64,000 nt of DNA from Diphasiastrum complanatum (GCA_029204225.1 CM055107.1:28979410-29043409), one strand, 5' to 3'; positions 33,947 to 45,560 are shown, numbered from the stretch's first letter. Numbers and translations: made by a program. Notes: a model not told the origin generated them from the letters alone.

Positions 33947-34365
33947 TACTATTTTCAAAGCTTGGGCCAAAAATCTCTCTAATATGATACTTAATTTCAA
34001 TTTTTCATATCACATTTAATCTGATGTGAATGCCAACATAGTCACAGTTACTGCGTATACCATATTTAATTCAACTATACATACTATATTTCTATAACTG
34101 TAACTAGTATAGTTAGAAAATTTCATTATACTAACCAGCATAGTCAAGTAAATTTAACTTGAGGTATTGACGTTGGGCAGATTAGCACGTGTCGGGCAGT
34201 AAGAAGAAACTAATGGGATATGTCCATGCTGCCCGGACACAAATTTCAAAGTCTTCTATATTGCATTTTTATTTTTTAGTTAATTTGAACTATGTTACGT
34301 AGATTTCAAATCTGTGCATTTTGATTGGGCTTGGTGATGTTCGAAACTAAGAAAAAAATAAAAGT

Positions 34366-34400
34366 ATCTTTACAAAGGGTCTTTGAGAACTCCTCTAATG
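34366..34400 (-). repeat. Family E right terminal inverted repeat, copy 2
   Basis: ATCTTTACAAAGGGTCTTTG followed by AGAACTCCTCTAATG. Its inverse complements the left ends at 17439 and 36805 (CATTAGAGGAGTT). It shares the inner AAGAAAAAAATAAAA flank with the right ends at 22130 and 61795. Confidence 0.7.
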
Positions 34401-36804
34401 AGTATGCTACTCAACAAGAAGCTATGGAAGATGCCATCAAGGAAGAGGATGAGGAATCAGACGATGAATATCCAACCACCCATGCTCCTACTCCCTTGAT
34501 AGCATCATCATCATCAAATGCTTTCACTCTATCCATAGAACTATTGTTGGAACAGATGACAAAGTTACACAAATAGCAGATGGATCAACTTACGACACAA
34601 TTTGATCAAAAACTGAAAGCCTTACAAGGAACTGTAGCAACAACGCCCAATATACCGAAACAAATCCAGCTACAGTATCCCCGTCGCAAAAAACTATGGT
34701 GTTTAGTATGCACACAAAATCATACAGCAAACGAGTGTCCAGTCCTAAAGCAGAATCTAAGACTGAGACACAGATTTTGCCATCTATGCAATGCAACATC
34801 GCACGAGACGACATTTTGTCCATTTAATTTCCGGATTGTCCAATAGAAGAGGAGTCCTTACCAGACTTCTTACCCATATCATCAAGGGGCACCAAATGCA
34901 GCACTGAGGTATGGCATGCTGATTAATCAACAGAGCATAGCCTTACCTGCACCACCAGGGCCAACTAATCAACAAGTGGCTCACGTAAACTTGATAGCAG
35001 CAGAACCATAGATGTCAGTACCATCTCAACCTAAGCAATAACAATGGTATGGGCCGGATGAACCATATATGGATCCTACCATAAATGAATATATTTTGGC
35101 CTATGCAACTCAAACTCAGCGTCAAAGCGAAAGAAATTACAGCTGCTACGGATGCGATGAAGGACACAAAATTGTTGAATGTCCTTACAAGGGACAATAT
35201 ACATCCTTCTGCCGGGAATGCAATTATGGACACTACTTCATGGACTGTTCATTAAGACCTGGGACCAACGCACCATTGAACTTCATTGCAATACAACGAG
35301 CAATCGCCTTATGAACATCTGACTAGATTCTGTTGCATAACAACCAAAAGGATACCTATGGAGCAAAACCACCCATCCAAACCTAGATCGCTCCTGGAGT
35401 TTCCTCCTGGACCTAGCCCCCAAGCTATAGTGAAGAACCCAAGAGAAAGGAGAAAAAACTGGCTCAAGAAATTGAATTTCCAATAGGAGGATGGGTGAGT
35501 TTTCAATGGACATATTCTCCTCATGAGAGAGAGAATATTCCTCCTAGGATTTTCTTGCAATCTATATTGAGCTATTGACCTCCTATTCTTGCATTTAAGC
35601 AGTCATTCACTATGTATGTGCTCCTATGTCCAATTATAGATTTGGGCCCTCATATGATTATTAATTACTTTACAGGCCAAGCCCGAAATGACAAGGCATA
35701 ACCAATAACCATATACACCTGGAGTGACCGGCTATCCATGTCAAGAATTATTCTGATTTTCTTATACAAAACATGGACGTAACAAATAGGGTTAAAGTTG
35801 TAGTTTAGGATTAGATTGAGAGTGATTTTGCTTGATCTGAGTGGATCTTCTTGTTTGAAATCTAATCTGATTGTTGAACAGGGAAAATTATTCAGATCAC
35901 AATTCTTAAGATCCATTTGAATCCGAGAAATCATGAAAAACAACAAAAATTGGTCATTTCTGTCAGATTCGAGAAAAGTATGCAAAATTGTCATCAGAGC
36001 TAATAAATTTTTACCCTCATATAGAAAACCTTTGTCGAGTTGCAAACACCTTTGGTTTCACTCATAGAACCTTCAGATTGAAAGGCGAACAAATTTGCAA
36101 AAACACCAAAAAAAATATCAAAAGACACCAAAGGCCATCAAAACTCTAAAAATACAGAAAAAGAACATTCGTCCGATTTATTGTGCATAGGTGTGATTCA
36201 GATCTATACACTACCAGGTCAGCAAAGATTAATTCCATCAGGGGTGTATCCGAATCTCAAAGCAAAAAAGAAACGATATCAAGATATGAGACAGTGGATT
36301 AAACAATTGCAAGAAGAAGAAGCCCAAGAAGCCACTAAAGTAGTAGCTGTAGTGCATTCTTCATCTATGCCACAAGCAGATCCAAGAACATATGTTAATA
36401 CACAGTTGCACCATCATGAAAAACCCTTCAAGATGACGGAACCTGAAGCACTACAAACAGAAATGATTGTAAATATTATGTCTAGCAAGATGAATATTAC
36501 ACTGGGATAATTTCTTAAGCTGGTGCCTAAAGCAAAAGAAGTATTAGCTGAAAGATTGACTCAAATGGAACCACAAGTCCATCAAAAGCCACTTTTTTGT
36601 GCCAAATTTGAAGAGACGAACGAAGTACTCAATGTGGGAACAACCTGAGAAAGTGAACAGAAAAACATCACCTTGCCGATACAACATAGACAGTTTGGTA
36701 AAGAAGCAACCGTGATTGATGGAGGTTCAGGAGTTAACCTAATTTCAACCAAGCTATGTGCAAAATGGGGACTTACCAAACTGAAGGCTATCACTTTTGC
36801 CATC
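34401..36804 (+). pseudogene. Ty3/Gypsy gag-protease remnant between family E copies 2 and 3
   Basis: The gag part has an acidic Ser-rich stretch (34420-34560), a helical stretch (QMDQLTTQFDQKLKALQG), and two sets of paired zinc knuckles: CLVCTQNHTANEC with CHLCNATSHETTFC (34700-34835), and CYGCDEGHKIVEC with CRECNYGHYFMDC (35143-35265). Near 36705-36790 the reading VIDGGSGVNLISTKLCAKWGL is a retropepsin with the Asp-Gly-Gly-Ser active-site variant usual in some plant Gypsy lineages. Stops and frameshifts are frequent. The gag frame is cut at 34400 by copy 2 and the protease at 36805 by copy 3. The RT at 41173 may be its continuation. Confidence 0.75.
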
Positions 36805-36855
36805 CATTAGAGGAGTTACAAACATTAAAAGGCCCGTCTAAGCAATGCCATGTAG
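36805..36855 (+). repeat. Family E left terminal inverted repeat, copy 3
   Basis: CATTAGAGGAGTTACAAAC, then AAAAGGCCCGTCTAAGCAA and TGCCATGTAGGAC. The first 13 bases are the inverse of the right end AACTCCTCTAATG at 34400, 61836 and 62464. The inner word TGCCATGTAGGA is shared with copy 1. Confidence 0.75.
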
Positions 36856-37139
36856 GACAAAAAAAAAAAATCGAATTTTAAAACTCCGACGGACTTTCAG
36901 GTCCAATTTAGCTTAACCTTACTAGTAATGTGTAGTTAACATGACACGATTATGACGCATGCAACTGCGACTTCAAGAACCTATGACGCTCATTAACTAA
37001 CTTTTTGAAATTTGAAAAGGAGAATAAGCATAGAATCTCAGGTACACCATGGATGAAAAATAGTGTCTATTTTCTTTTTGGTCTGTTAGCTGATGTTTGC
37101 GGAGATGTCTCAGTTTCATCTACACATTGTTCTCCCTTC

Positions 37140-39736
37140 CGAGAATGCTCCGATAGCTAAAAGAGGAGTAGTGAAAGAATCCACAGTTTCTCCACTTGAT
37201 ATGATCGCTCACAGAATCAACCAAAGAAAGAATTACGATTGACGGAAGTTTGTATCTATTGGATCCGAGCTCGATGGAAGCTCCACAATTCCAATCCATC
37301 ACACAATTAATAAAGTTTTTGTGTGACGGAGAAAACAATTTACTGGGTTATTGTGAAAGATTGACGATTTATGGTGTTGCAAACTCTGTTAAGAAAATAC
37401 AGAGTTTAGAATGTATGTTAAATGGTTTGCTTGCTGACTATAGCGAAAAAGAGACCGCATTATCACAAAAAAAAAAGATAATGCACATTTACATAATATT
37501 ATATTAAATTTGAATGCAAGTAATGATCAATTCCGACAAGTTGTTCAGACATTACGTATATCAAATGACCAGTTAAAAGAAGAAACTCGCATACTAGATA
37601 AGAAATTAAAAAGAAACAAGCGAAAAAGAATTCTGAAGGACATTGATGAGCTTTCGTTAAATGGAGGCCAACAGAGTAAAAGAATTCAGGCATTCAAGTA
37701 AGGATTTGATTTGAATCAGTTTTATTTTAGTTTTGTGAAGTAGCATAACATTTATTATGTGTCCTATTTAGGTTTCTTGATTTTCATAATCATTTGCAGA
37801 TCAACATTGGTTGCAAATCAGCATTTGAAGGACAATGACCTGATTGGAAAATCACTGAGTTCGATATTGACAACCAAGTCCACAAAGTCTTTATTGGACA
37901 ATAATCGATATTTTGGAATCAAGTCCAGGGTCACTGAGGATTTGATGAACGAGGTCAGTAGGGTAATCGACCAAACGTTAATTCAAGGAGCATGTGATTT
38001 CTCAGATATTAGCAGGGAGACATATGCGAGTATATTTAAAATTATTAAAGAGGCTTTTGGACAATTGCATGTAGGAAAATTTCCCATTCCTCACCCTTTT
38101 CAGATAAGATTGGAGAGAGATGTATTGAATAAGGGTATGCCAAACGTCATTGGAATCCCTTTTCACATCAATGAGATTTACAATTCAAAGTTTGGCAATT
38201 TGTCATATAATTCTACCAACTTCTTAGTTGTGGATTTGAATCATTTATTGAGATTTATAGTGAAATTCTATAATATTACAAGTGTTAGTATGAGCAAACT
38301 TATTCTGGTGGTCAATCTAGATGAATCGGAAGTTATAAAAGGCCAACAGTTGGAAAGAGTAAGTATTACTCTCATGAATGGAGCATTGAGCAATGCAACA
38401 AACTCAAGGGATCTCAACTTCAGTGTGCAATCAGAAAACAACATATGGTGGCTAGCATGTTTTCAAGTAAAAAACGACTGTTATTCATGTGCAATTTCTT
38501 TTAGTAATTGTTTTGAGTATATAAAAACTTGTGATTCCATATGTTGAACAGGTTATCAAGGAGGATCACGATGTTCTTTCCTAGATTTTTAGTAGATCAA
38601 GTTATCCAGATATCATAAAGGATCATATGAATGGCAAAGTACTTAGTATTTCTGAAAGAGGTGATTTTTTTGTGGAATGGCATTTAGCTGGAGAATTGAA
38701 GTCATTGAAATGTATGTTCAATGTATCTCATGAAGCAAATTCGAAACATCCATGTCTATATTGTATGAAATCATCAAATGACATTTCAAGGAACACAAGG
38801 GTTTCAAGAGATATTGAAGATCCCAACTGGAAACATGTACTACCGATTCCTTTACGAAATGTGCATATTTGCACACTTCATAGAGAGATGAGGATCATAG
38901 ATAAATTAATATATCTTCATATCTTGTTTGCATGAAATACTAAGCCAGAGTCAGAATCAAAACAAGCAATCGCTCGATTAGAGGAAGTGTTGTCAAAAGC
39001 AGGCCTTCATAAAGGCCATGTTAAAATACAAAAAGATGAAAAGCTTTCGGGAAAAACAGGTTACGTACCCAGTAAACCTAGCATAGGAGGAGTCAAAGCT
39101 CGTCGATTTCTATCAAATCATTCTAAAAGAGTCGTCTAAGATCCAATACTCGGTTTGGAAAGATGTTATTTCTGCAACAAAAGACTTTGAAGATAAAGGA
39201 ACAACAAGGGTATAGAAGGTTGAAGTTTGGAAAAAGCTCGATAATATGGTTGAAGTGCTTAGAAAAGACACAATTTCATATGCAGATGCACTCCTATTGG
39301 AGAAAACAACAATAGAGTTTGTAGATGCAGTTCGTGTGGCTTGGGGTTCAGATTACATCACCCACTACATGGTAAGATACATTTGAACAGTGTCTTACAA
39401 TTTTATAATTCTAGTATAACTTGCTTGATAGATTCTAACCAATGCATATTTTTCTAACCAATGCATAAATCTTTGATATTGCAGCACATATGCATCATTT
39501 TTTGCAAAAAAGTATGGCAGTTTGAGTATATGGTCCTCACAAGGAATGGAGAAATCACATTGGCAGGCAAGAGCAGCATTTCATCGAAATACACAACATG
39601 GTGGAACATCCTCAAAAAATAGTTACATCATTTAGCTATTCTAATGGTTTTATAGACGAGCTTAAGTTCGATACACAAGAAGATTAACTGAATATCAAAG
39701 ATTCAAAAAAACATGTAAATTTAAAAGCCAAAATTA
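37140..39736 (+). pseudogene. Family E transposase-like protein, copy 3 (most complete)
   Basis: N-terminal pieces LLDPSSMEAPQFQSITQLIK and NNLLGYCERLTIYGVANSV (37254-37395) precede a Lys/Glu-rich coiled coil. The long open exon 37799-38466 carries STLVANQHL, IDQTLIQGACDFSDISRET and LVVNLDESEVIKG with the first Asp at 38320-38322. Intron 38467-38551. The next exon has HLAGELKSLKCMF, where the second Asp is Glu, then PCLYCMK, HICTLHREMR, LHKGHVKIQKDEKLSGKTG and KPSIGGVKARRFL. After the intron ending near 39483 the last exon reads LSIWSSQGMEKSHWQARAAF and NTQHGGTSSK. Stops include TAG at the Trp of LS-W-IF and others downstream. It probably acted as an endonuclease-integrase on the element ends; the Glu substitution and stops make this copy inactive. 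Confidence 0.78.
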
Positions 39737-39818
39737 GATTGATGGCATTCAATAAAGATCAAACGCGTGTAATAAAAAACTCTCAAATTTCACATACATT
39801 AAATGGAAAAGAGTACAA

Positions 39819-40121
39819 TCATTTTTTTTCATTGTCTCTAAGGACAATTTTTGCTGTGTGGCCATGAAGGAACTTTTTCCTATCATACGGATCCAAAAAT
39901 CGAGTGGATCGCCTTTTGCTCAGATCTATATATCCTGATAGAATTGCCAGAGCAGATAATCTCATAGGAACATTTTCTGGCACGTAATTGAACACTTTAA
40001 GAGCAACATCATCATAGGTTATGAAAGGAGTCTCTTGACTTTCGAACGCGATTTTTTGGCGAGCATTTCTCGGCGAGCATGTCAAGGCAAGCAGATTTTG
40101 GCGAGCAATGTTAAGATACAT
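39819..40121 (-). pseudogene. Family E gene 2 last-exon remnant, copy 3
   Basis: The minus strand reads FITYDDVALKVFNYVPE, then AILSGYIDLSKRRSTRFLDP and YDRKKFLHGHTAK, matching the last exon of gene 2 in copies 1 and 2 (LLDPYERRKLLHDSK; LLDAYASREFLHD). It lies 80 bp from the convergent transposase end, as in the other copies. The upstream part of the open frame is formed by GGCGAGCA repeats and is not homologous. Confidence 0.6.
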
Positions 40122-40137
40122 TGTACGATGGCGAGCA
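40055..40137. repeat. GGCGAGCA interspersed motif
   Basis: GGCGAGCA occurs four times (near 40057, 40072, 40102 and 40130), with a variant GGCAAGCA between them. It coincides with the place where homology to gene 2 stops, so it may mark a rearrangement joint. Confidence 0.5.
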
Positions 40138-40140
40138 CTT

Positions 40141-41172
40141 CTCTATTATGAGGATTTTTCTAATACTATTATTTTTTGATTTAGGATTTAGGGTTTGGCA
40201 ACACATTGATGACTGAGTTTAGTAATCTCAGTCAAATGAGGAAAGTACAATTTGTTTCATGTTGGTTCTTTTCATTTCACGTTTATGAGCCAAAATTTAT
40301 TGAATCTAGATTGTTTGATTGAAATTTTAGTGTCAAAGATTGACTATTGAACCATAATTGTTGTCGTGGTACTCTCCATACTTATGAGAGTACAATTTTG
40401 TCTTTGCAACCGTGACGTGTGCTACCAGAGACAAGTTTTTCTCAATTTATGCTTGGGTAGTAGTTTATGGACTCAGATTGCTTTCATGCAACAACTGAGG
40501 CTCACATAGTAGTTTTTTCGTAGTTCTTTCTTTGAATATATCTTGACTAAACATTTCCCATATGATGCCAGCAGTCTTGCTGTATCCTTCCCTACTCTTC
40601 TGAATGTTGCGCAGCCGATGCTGATGGTTAAGTACCGCATTAATCCAAAAAAAAAGTTTCAGAACAATGCTTGCACTTTTAAAGAGATCAATAAATATAA
40701 CGAACTTAGGTATTGAAGGTAGAGTTCACAAGCCCCACCATAGAAACCATGGACAAGGCAAATAGAAAAAGCAACTACCCATGAAAATATGAACTTTAGG
40801 GATAGCACTTTGGATACAGTGGGAGAGATCATGGGCGTCTGCTATAGAGTATCAAGAAAACAATTTCAAGTATAAAAACTGAGTTTTTAAGAGCCTAAAT
40901 GCAAAATCCATCATGATATTTGTTGTTGTTGAGCTGATCAATGAAAATGTTACTACAAATTTGTATGTAAGAGATCTGTTTATTAATCCAATAAGGGAGA
41001 CCTAGCCAGTAGATTAAGCAAACAACATAGGAGTAGCAACCCATTCATAAATTGAACAACAGTGAGCTACTTATTGTGTGAATCCTTGGAGTGAGGGAAT
41101 TCTAGTTCCAGAATTAAAAGCGACGTAAATATATGCTGGAAATGTGCATTTGAAGATAATCCAGTCTTTCGA
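40141..41172. other. No gene seen
   Basis: Lies between family E copy 3 and the Gypsy RT. No terminal repeat of family E and no coding region were recognised. Confidence 0.35.
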
Positions 41173-41881
41173 TTGTTTGAAGTGAGCCAAGACAACATGA
41201 CTCTCAAAGTATCTTTTAAAGCAAATTCTGACATCCCTCCAATATTTTTGGTTGCTATAGGTTTACCACCAGAAAGAACAGTTGATCATAAAATTGACCT
41301 AATACCTGGAGCAATTCCAATCGCACAGCGTCCTTATAGGATGAGTGCATCAGAAGAGGCTGAGGTAAGTAGGCATTTACATGATTACTTGAAAAAGATG
41401 TGGGTACAACCTAGTAAGTCTCCTTGGGCATCATCAGTTGTTCTGGTTGCCAACAAGGATGGGACTATAAGGTTTTGCGTTGACTATAAGAAATTGAACA
41501 AGGTAACCGTTAAGAATAGATATCCACTGCCGTGGATGGATGATCTAATAGACTATCTTGGTAGTGCTGGGTACTTTACCAAGATAGATCTAAGTTTGGG
41601 GTGCCATCAGATATGCATTTAGGCATAAGATATACCAAAAACCGGGTTTCAAACTCGCTTTGGTCACTACGAAGTTGTGATGTTGCCTTTTGGTTTGACC
41701 AATGCACCGGCAACTTTCCGACAGATGATGAGAGATTTGTTTAGGCCATATTTGGGAAGGTTCATACTAGTATTCTTAGATGATATCCTAGTGTTCAGTA
41801 AGACTTTGGCGACACATAAAGAGCATCTTAGGATTGTCTTGGACATGCTAAGAAGGGAAAAGCTCTTTGCCAAGGTGTCTA
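41173..41881 (+). pseudogene. Ty3/Gypsy reverse-transcriptase fragment
   Basis: Encodes IGLPPERTVDHKIDLIPG, then APIAQRPYRMS-like sequence, VVLVANKDGTIRFCVDYKKLNKV, YFTKIDLSLGCHQI, then after one TAG at 41620 [31 protein letters not shown] and [12 protein letters not shown], the F-L-D-D catalytic box, ending [11 protein letters not shown]. These are RT fingers and palm in Gypsy order. It stops mid-palm at about 41881, where non-coding LTR-like sequence begins. It may be the continuation of the Gypsy element at 34401-36804. Confidence 0.88.
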
Positions 41882-42470
41882 ATCTACCAAATTTCAATTT
41901 CAAATTGGGTCCTCTAATTAATGCAAGAGTTTCCCACTCTTTTTAGATTTGAATGGGCCAATAGGATTTTGAGGCCCAGGCCCTCCTCTCCATTATAAAG
42001 AGGGGCCTACTTGAGTTTGTAAACCATGTTCTCTCTTCATTTCAAATACAAGCAGTTGAGCGTCTTATGAAATGGATTATGAATGTCCTTGCTCTCTATT
42101 TGTTTTCCTCCTTCTCTCATGCTTTTGTTGTATTTGCTATTTGTTAGATCTGAATATTATTGGGATTGTATATTCTTATGCTTTTTGTGAGAGAGAAAGG
42201 GAGAGAGAGACGAAGCAAGTATCTATCTTATTGTGGGTTGTAGCATTTATTGGTTTAGGGTTAATAGATGTAGTGTTAATTCGTAGTGCTAATGGATCTT
42301 AGAATTCATTGTGGACCATCCATGCATGCTAGATTTTGATTTATGCTATCGCTCTCATGGAATTGAACCTCTGCGTGAAGACTAACTTCATCTTCTTGAT
42401 GCTTGTGTGCTTGGATCTTGGATTGAGGATAGGATAGGAAAGAAAGCCACTGCAAATCCATTCCTCTTCC
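41882..42470 (+). other. LTR-like non-coding segment with TATA box
   Basis: Begins where the RT frame breaks. Contains GGCCCAGGCCCTCCTCTCC followed by ATTATAAAGAGGGGCC (near 41990) and a downstream C/T-rich leader, the usual layout of a plant LTR promoter or a 5' leader. No second copy was found, so solo-LTR status is unproven. Confidence 0.35.
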
Positions 42471-42477
42471 AATGAGA

Positions 42478-42526
42478 CATTGGTCTTAATTCATTGTGAA
42501 TAGGTAACAATGAATTAAGACCAATG
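42478..42526. repeat. Perfect 20-bp hairpin
   Basis: The left arm 42478-42497 (CATTGGTCTTAATTCATTGT) is perfectly complementary to the right arm 42507-42526 around a 9-base loop (GAATAGGTA). There is no U-tract after it, and no coding frame runs through. The stem is shorter than usual plant MIR precursors, and its origin is unknown. Confidence 0.8.
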
Positions 42527-43911
42527 TTCTTCTTCGTTGGTACTTTTAATCATAAATCAATTGTTGAGCACACTAGATTCATTCTCCAACTCATTTACAT
42601 TGTCTGTATGCACACACATAGCCCTTTATCTTGATGCATCGAATACGAGGTGGCTATTTGTCATGCAAATAAAGAAAAGAAAAAAGAATATTTTATAGAA
42701 TATCGAGCTCAAAGATGCGACAACATACAATCATGACGAATCACGATATGGAAAATCATGTAGAAGAGAATCTGCATAATGAAGAGGACAAAACCAAGAT
42801 GTATACATAGGCTTGCACTACATTTAGAACGTGACTCAGATGAATGGCGAGATATCAATGATGATGTAAATGAGGAATTGTATGTAAATGAGATTGATTG
42901 AATTGTATTAAAAAGTATATTCAATTGTCGCTAGTAGAGACCTATTGTGTATATCTCAATATTTCATACAATATTTTACACTTCTCTTCTTTTTTATTCT
43001 ATTAAAATATTTGTAATTAAATTAATTTCATTGTAATTACTCATCAAACATATAGCTTCATTTTCTTGCATGCCAATCCATCTTCGGAGTGACATTAATC
43101 TCAATAGTGATCTGCAACCATCTGCAATTTGAGCTAAAGACATTCGAGCTAAAGTGACAAAAAAAAATACCAGTATGATTTGCATTGCAACAACTGTATA
43201 TGGTATATATTAAGAGCATTCAAGTACTTACAGACAATCTAAAAGACGGGTCTAGAGTTCCTCAAGTTTCACACCAATGTGCACAAGAAGCTCACCCAAG
43301 ACATCATTAGTGATACCAACAAATCCACCAAAATAAATCACAACAATGAGAACAAACAAACACTAGAATCTCAATAAAATCATCCCTTGAACGTTGATCA
43401 ATCAAACAACAAGAGCCACATGCAGTAAGAAGTCCTCAAGTTTAACACCAATGTGCACAAGAAACTCACTCAAGACATTATCAGTGATACCACCAACTCC
43501 ACCAACAGAATCTTGTAGTCTGATTTATGACTACCACAAAGTCTTGCACACAAAACTTTGTTTCTCATATCATATAAGGACTCAACATGCTCCATATTAG
43601 CATTATGTGTCCATTGTGAAAGAATTCAACTAGTTTAGTCAAGTTTAGTCAGATTTTAGTTAATTGTCAATATTAGGCCAATATGCATTTTAGACTTAGA
43701 GATAAACTTTATGAAATTTATTTTAGTCAAAGTTCATTCGAATTACTGTGGTAAAGTTAGGAGGTCGAGTTTGGACACATTCAAATTTGAATGTTAGATG
43801 CATTGAATCTACTCATATTGTTGATAGGATTTTCATTATGGAGGAAAACCAAAGATTCATTAATGAGGCATGGACCTGCTATAAAAGGATGTAATCTCAG
43901 GGAGAATGAGA

Positions 43912-43912
<1 letters not shown>
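42527..43912. other. No gene seen
   Basis: Non-coding sequence. A near-duplicate word around CAAGTTTAACACCAATGTGCACAAGAA occurs at about 43263-43292 and 43437-43467, a local direct repeat about 170 bp apart. No gene was recognised. Confidence 0.4.

Positions 43913-43998
<86 letters not shown>
43913..43998. repeat. (TC)n microsatellite
   Basis: An uninterrupted TC dinucleotide tract of about 86 bp. The open frames on both strands across it (poly-SL and poly-RE) are artefacts. Confidence 0.97.
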
Positions 43999-44000
<2 letters not shown>

Positions 44001-45271
44001 GGATGCTCCTTCGTTCAATTCTGCCTCGTTTCGTTTCTTAACAAGTGGACAACGATGGACGTACTGCCTCTCCATATATATAAGGCCCTTTTTTAAGAAA
44101 ACTTACTTATGTAGAAGTTTTTTAATTCTTGACTAAGGGGTGTCCCCATTGGAAATTCAAAAAAAAAAAACTAATAGGTCCCAATCTATGCATTCTCGCA
44201 AAAGATTGTTCACAGTTTTTGGGACACTAGTTGTGGATCCTTCTATTACTGTATCCATTCAGCCTACTATAGCATTGCCTTGAGCCTTAAGGGTTATGTT
44301 GTTTCTATGAGATCTTCGTTCATTAGTGGCTATTACTTCGGGATTTTGGTGTGGGCTTGAATCGATGAGGATCAACGTATCTAAGGAAATCCTCATCCTC
44401 ATATTCTTGACCTTCTTCCAAGGTGAACACCTGAAGAACTTCTATCTCTTTCTCACTGTAGACTCCTTGTGGTGGCTCTTGGGGTATAGCCTCTAGGCTC
44501 ATCATAAGAAGTGATACCAAGTTTTGATGGCCTTAATTGGATTTGTTCGTCCATTTTGCTAGTCTCTTGATCAGGATATCGTCTTCATCGGAGAATATAT
44601 GTATGGCAGACCTTCGCTTTGGCGATCGCTTGGTTATGCAACATCAAACTGAAGACAATCCACTATAGCTAAGGCTTCGGTCCAATTTACAACATCGGTT
44701 TGTGGATCGTCACATATGACAATTCTCCGATGCCATCTTATTCCTTTGAGTGTTTTGTTTTCTTTAGAACAAAGTCATTCAAAGAGTTATTGTCAAACAA
44801 AGCCTATCCTTCCTTGTTTAAAAATAAAAAAATTGTCATATTCACATTCTTTTGCTAGAATTAGAATCTCGAGACAACTTCAAGCCAACTGCTATAACAT
44901 ATTAAAGCAAGAAATATATGTACATGTGCCTGAGTGTATCGATATGTGGTTCGAAACCAAACCTAAATGATTGAAGTAAAAGAAGGCCGAGTATCTATTG
45001 ATGCTACATGATTACAAGACGTAGATTAGTATTCGAATGCTAGTAAATCCTACGTAGCAAGAACCATCATGAGAGATACCATTCATTAAAAGAGTGTATA
45101 CTTGTTGTACATTCAACTGTGACATGTTGCATCATTCTAAGCTTACAAATATGTGAAACAGGAATCTGAACTTCCTTTGGTCCATCGCTGGATAGGAAGG
45201 TGACCTTTCATTAACAAACAATCACGTACGTAGATGGTCTAGGACAGAAATCATGCTCATGCATTAACGTA
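43999..45271. other. No gene recognised
   Basis: A 65-codon minus-strand frame at 44323-44520 (PQEPPQGVYSEKEIEVLQVF..., acidic) might be a retroelement relic, but no family motif is visible. The rest is non-coding. Confidence 0.3.
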
Positions 45272-45560
45272 GCAGAATTGATCATTCAACAAAGTTTATG
45301 TGACATAGATCACTGATGGACAGACCAAGAATGGATCTAAGAAGGCATACTAAGCTCCATCGCTGCCATAAATGATCATTCAACAAGTTTTATGTGACAT
45401 AGATCACTGGTGGACAGATGTAGGAACATATCTAAAAAAGATATGCTATGCTCCATCGCTACCCAAATGGTGTGAGCACAAACATGTAGAAACATATCTA
45501 AAAAGGTTTGCTATGCTCCATCGCTGCCCAAATGGTGTGAGCACAAACATTCTGACATGA
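45272..45560. repeat. Complex local tandem duplications
   Basis: Two nested duplications. The block GATCATTCAACAA(A)GTTTTATG followed by TGACATAGATCACTG.TGGACAGA occurs at 45280-45327 and 45374-45419. The block ACATATCTAAAAA(A)G followed by CTATGCTCCATCGCTRCCCAAATGGTGTGAGCACAAACAT occurs at 45427-45486 and 45492-45551. The phrase CTCCATCGCTG is scattered through the region. Confidence 0.75.

Larger units (their letters stand above)
27128..34400 (+). mobile_element. Family E copy 2, left-truncated, carrying four genes
   Basis: In order: the 3' half of the transposase-like gene (+), gene 2 (-), an 800-bp divergent spacer, the histone H3-Ulp1 gene (+), gene 4 (-), then the right inverted terminal repeat ending AACTCCTCTAATG at 34400. 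The left end is lost: at about 27128 the transposase reading begins abruptly at CDLKTLKCM. Adding the missing 5' part seen in copy 3 (36805 to about 38690) gives an estimated 9.2-kb complete element. To the right it abuts a Gypsy gag frame, so it probably inserted into a Gypsy element. Confidence 0.72.
36805..40140 (+). mobile_element. Family E copy 3, right end not found
   Basis: The left end CATTAGAGGAGTT, then AAAAGGCCCGTCTAAGCAATGCCATGTAGGA (36805-36855), interrupts a Gypsy protease frame. Inside are the fullest transposase-like pseudogene of the window (37140-39736) and the last exon of gene 2 on the minus strand (39819-40121). No right terminal repeat was found before the Gypsy RT at 41173, so the right part is deleted or replaced; the given end is nominal. 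Confidence 0.65.

Noticed and set aside
17439-36855. Family E as a classical CACTA (En/Spm) element
   Set aside because: The ends start CATTAGAG rather than CACTA, and the transposase words are not those of TNP2-type proteins; I could not find a 3-bp target duplication.
43791-44136. Three open frames across the TC tract
   Set aside because: They exist because a dinucleotide repeat has no stop codons; poly-SL and poly-RE translations are artefacts.
45272-45560. CRISPR-like array
   Set aside because: Repeats are nested, unequal and without uniform spacers, and the DNA is from a eukaryotic nuclear genome.
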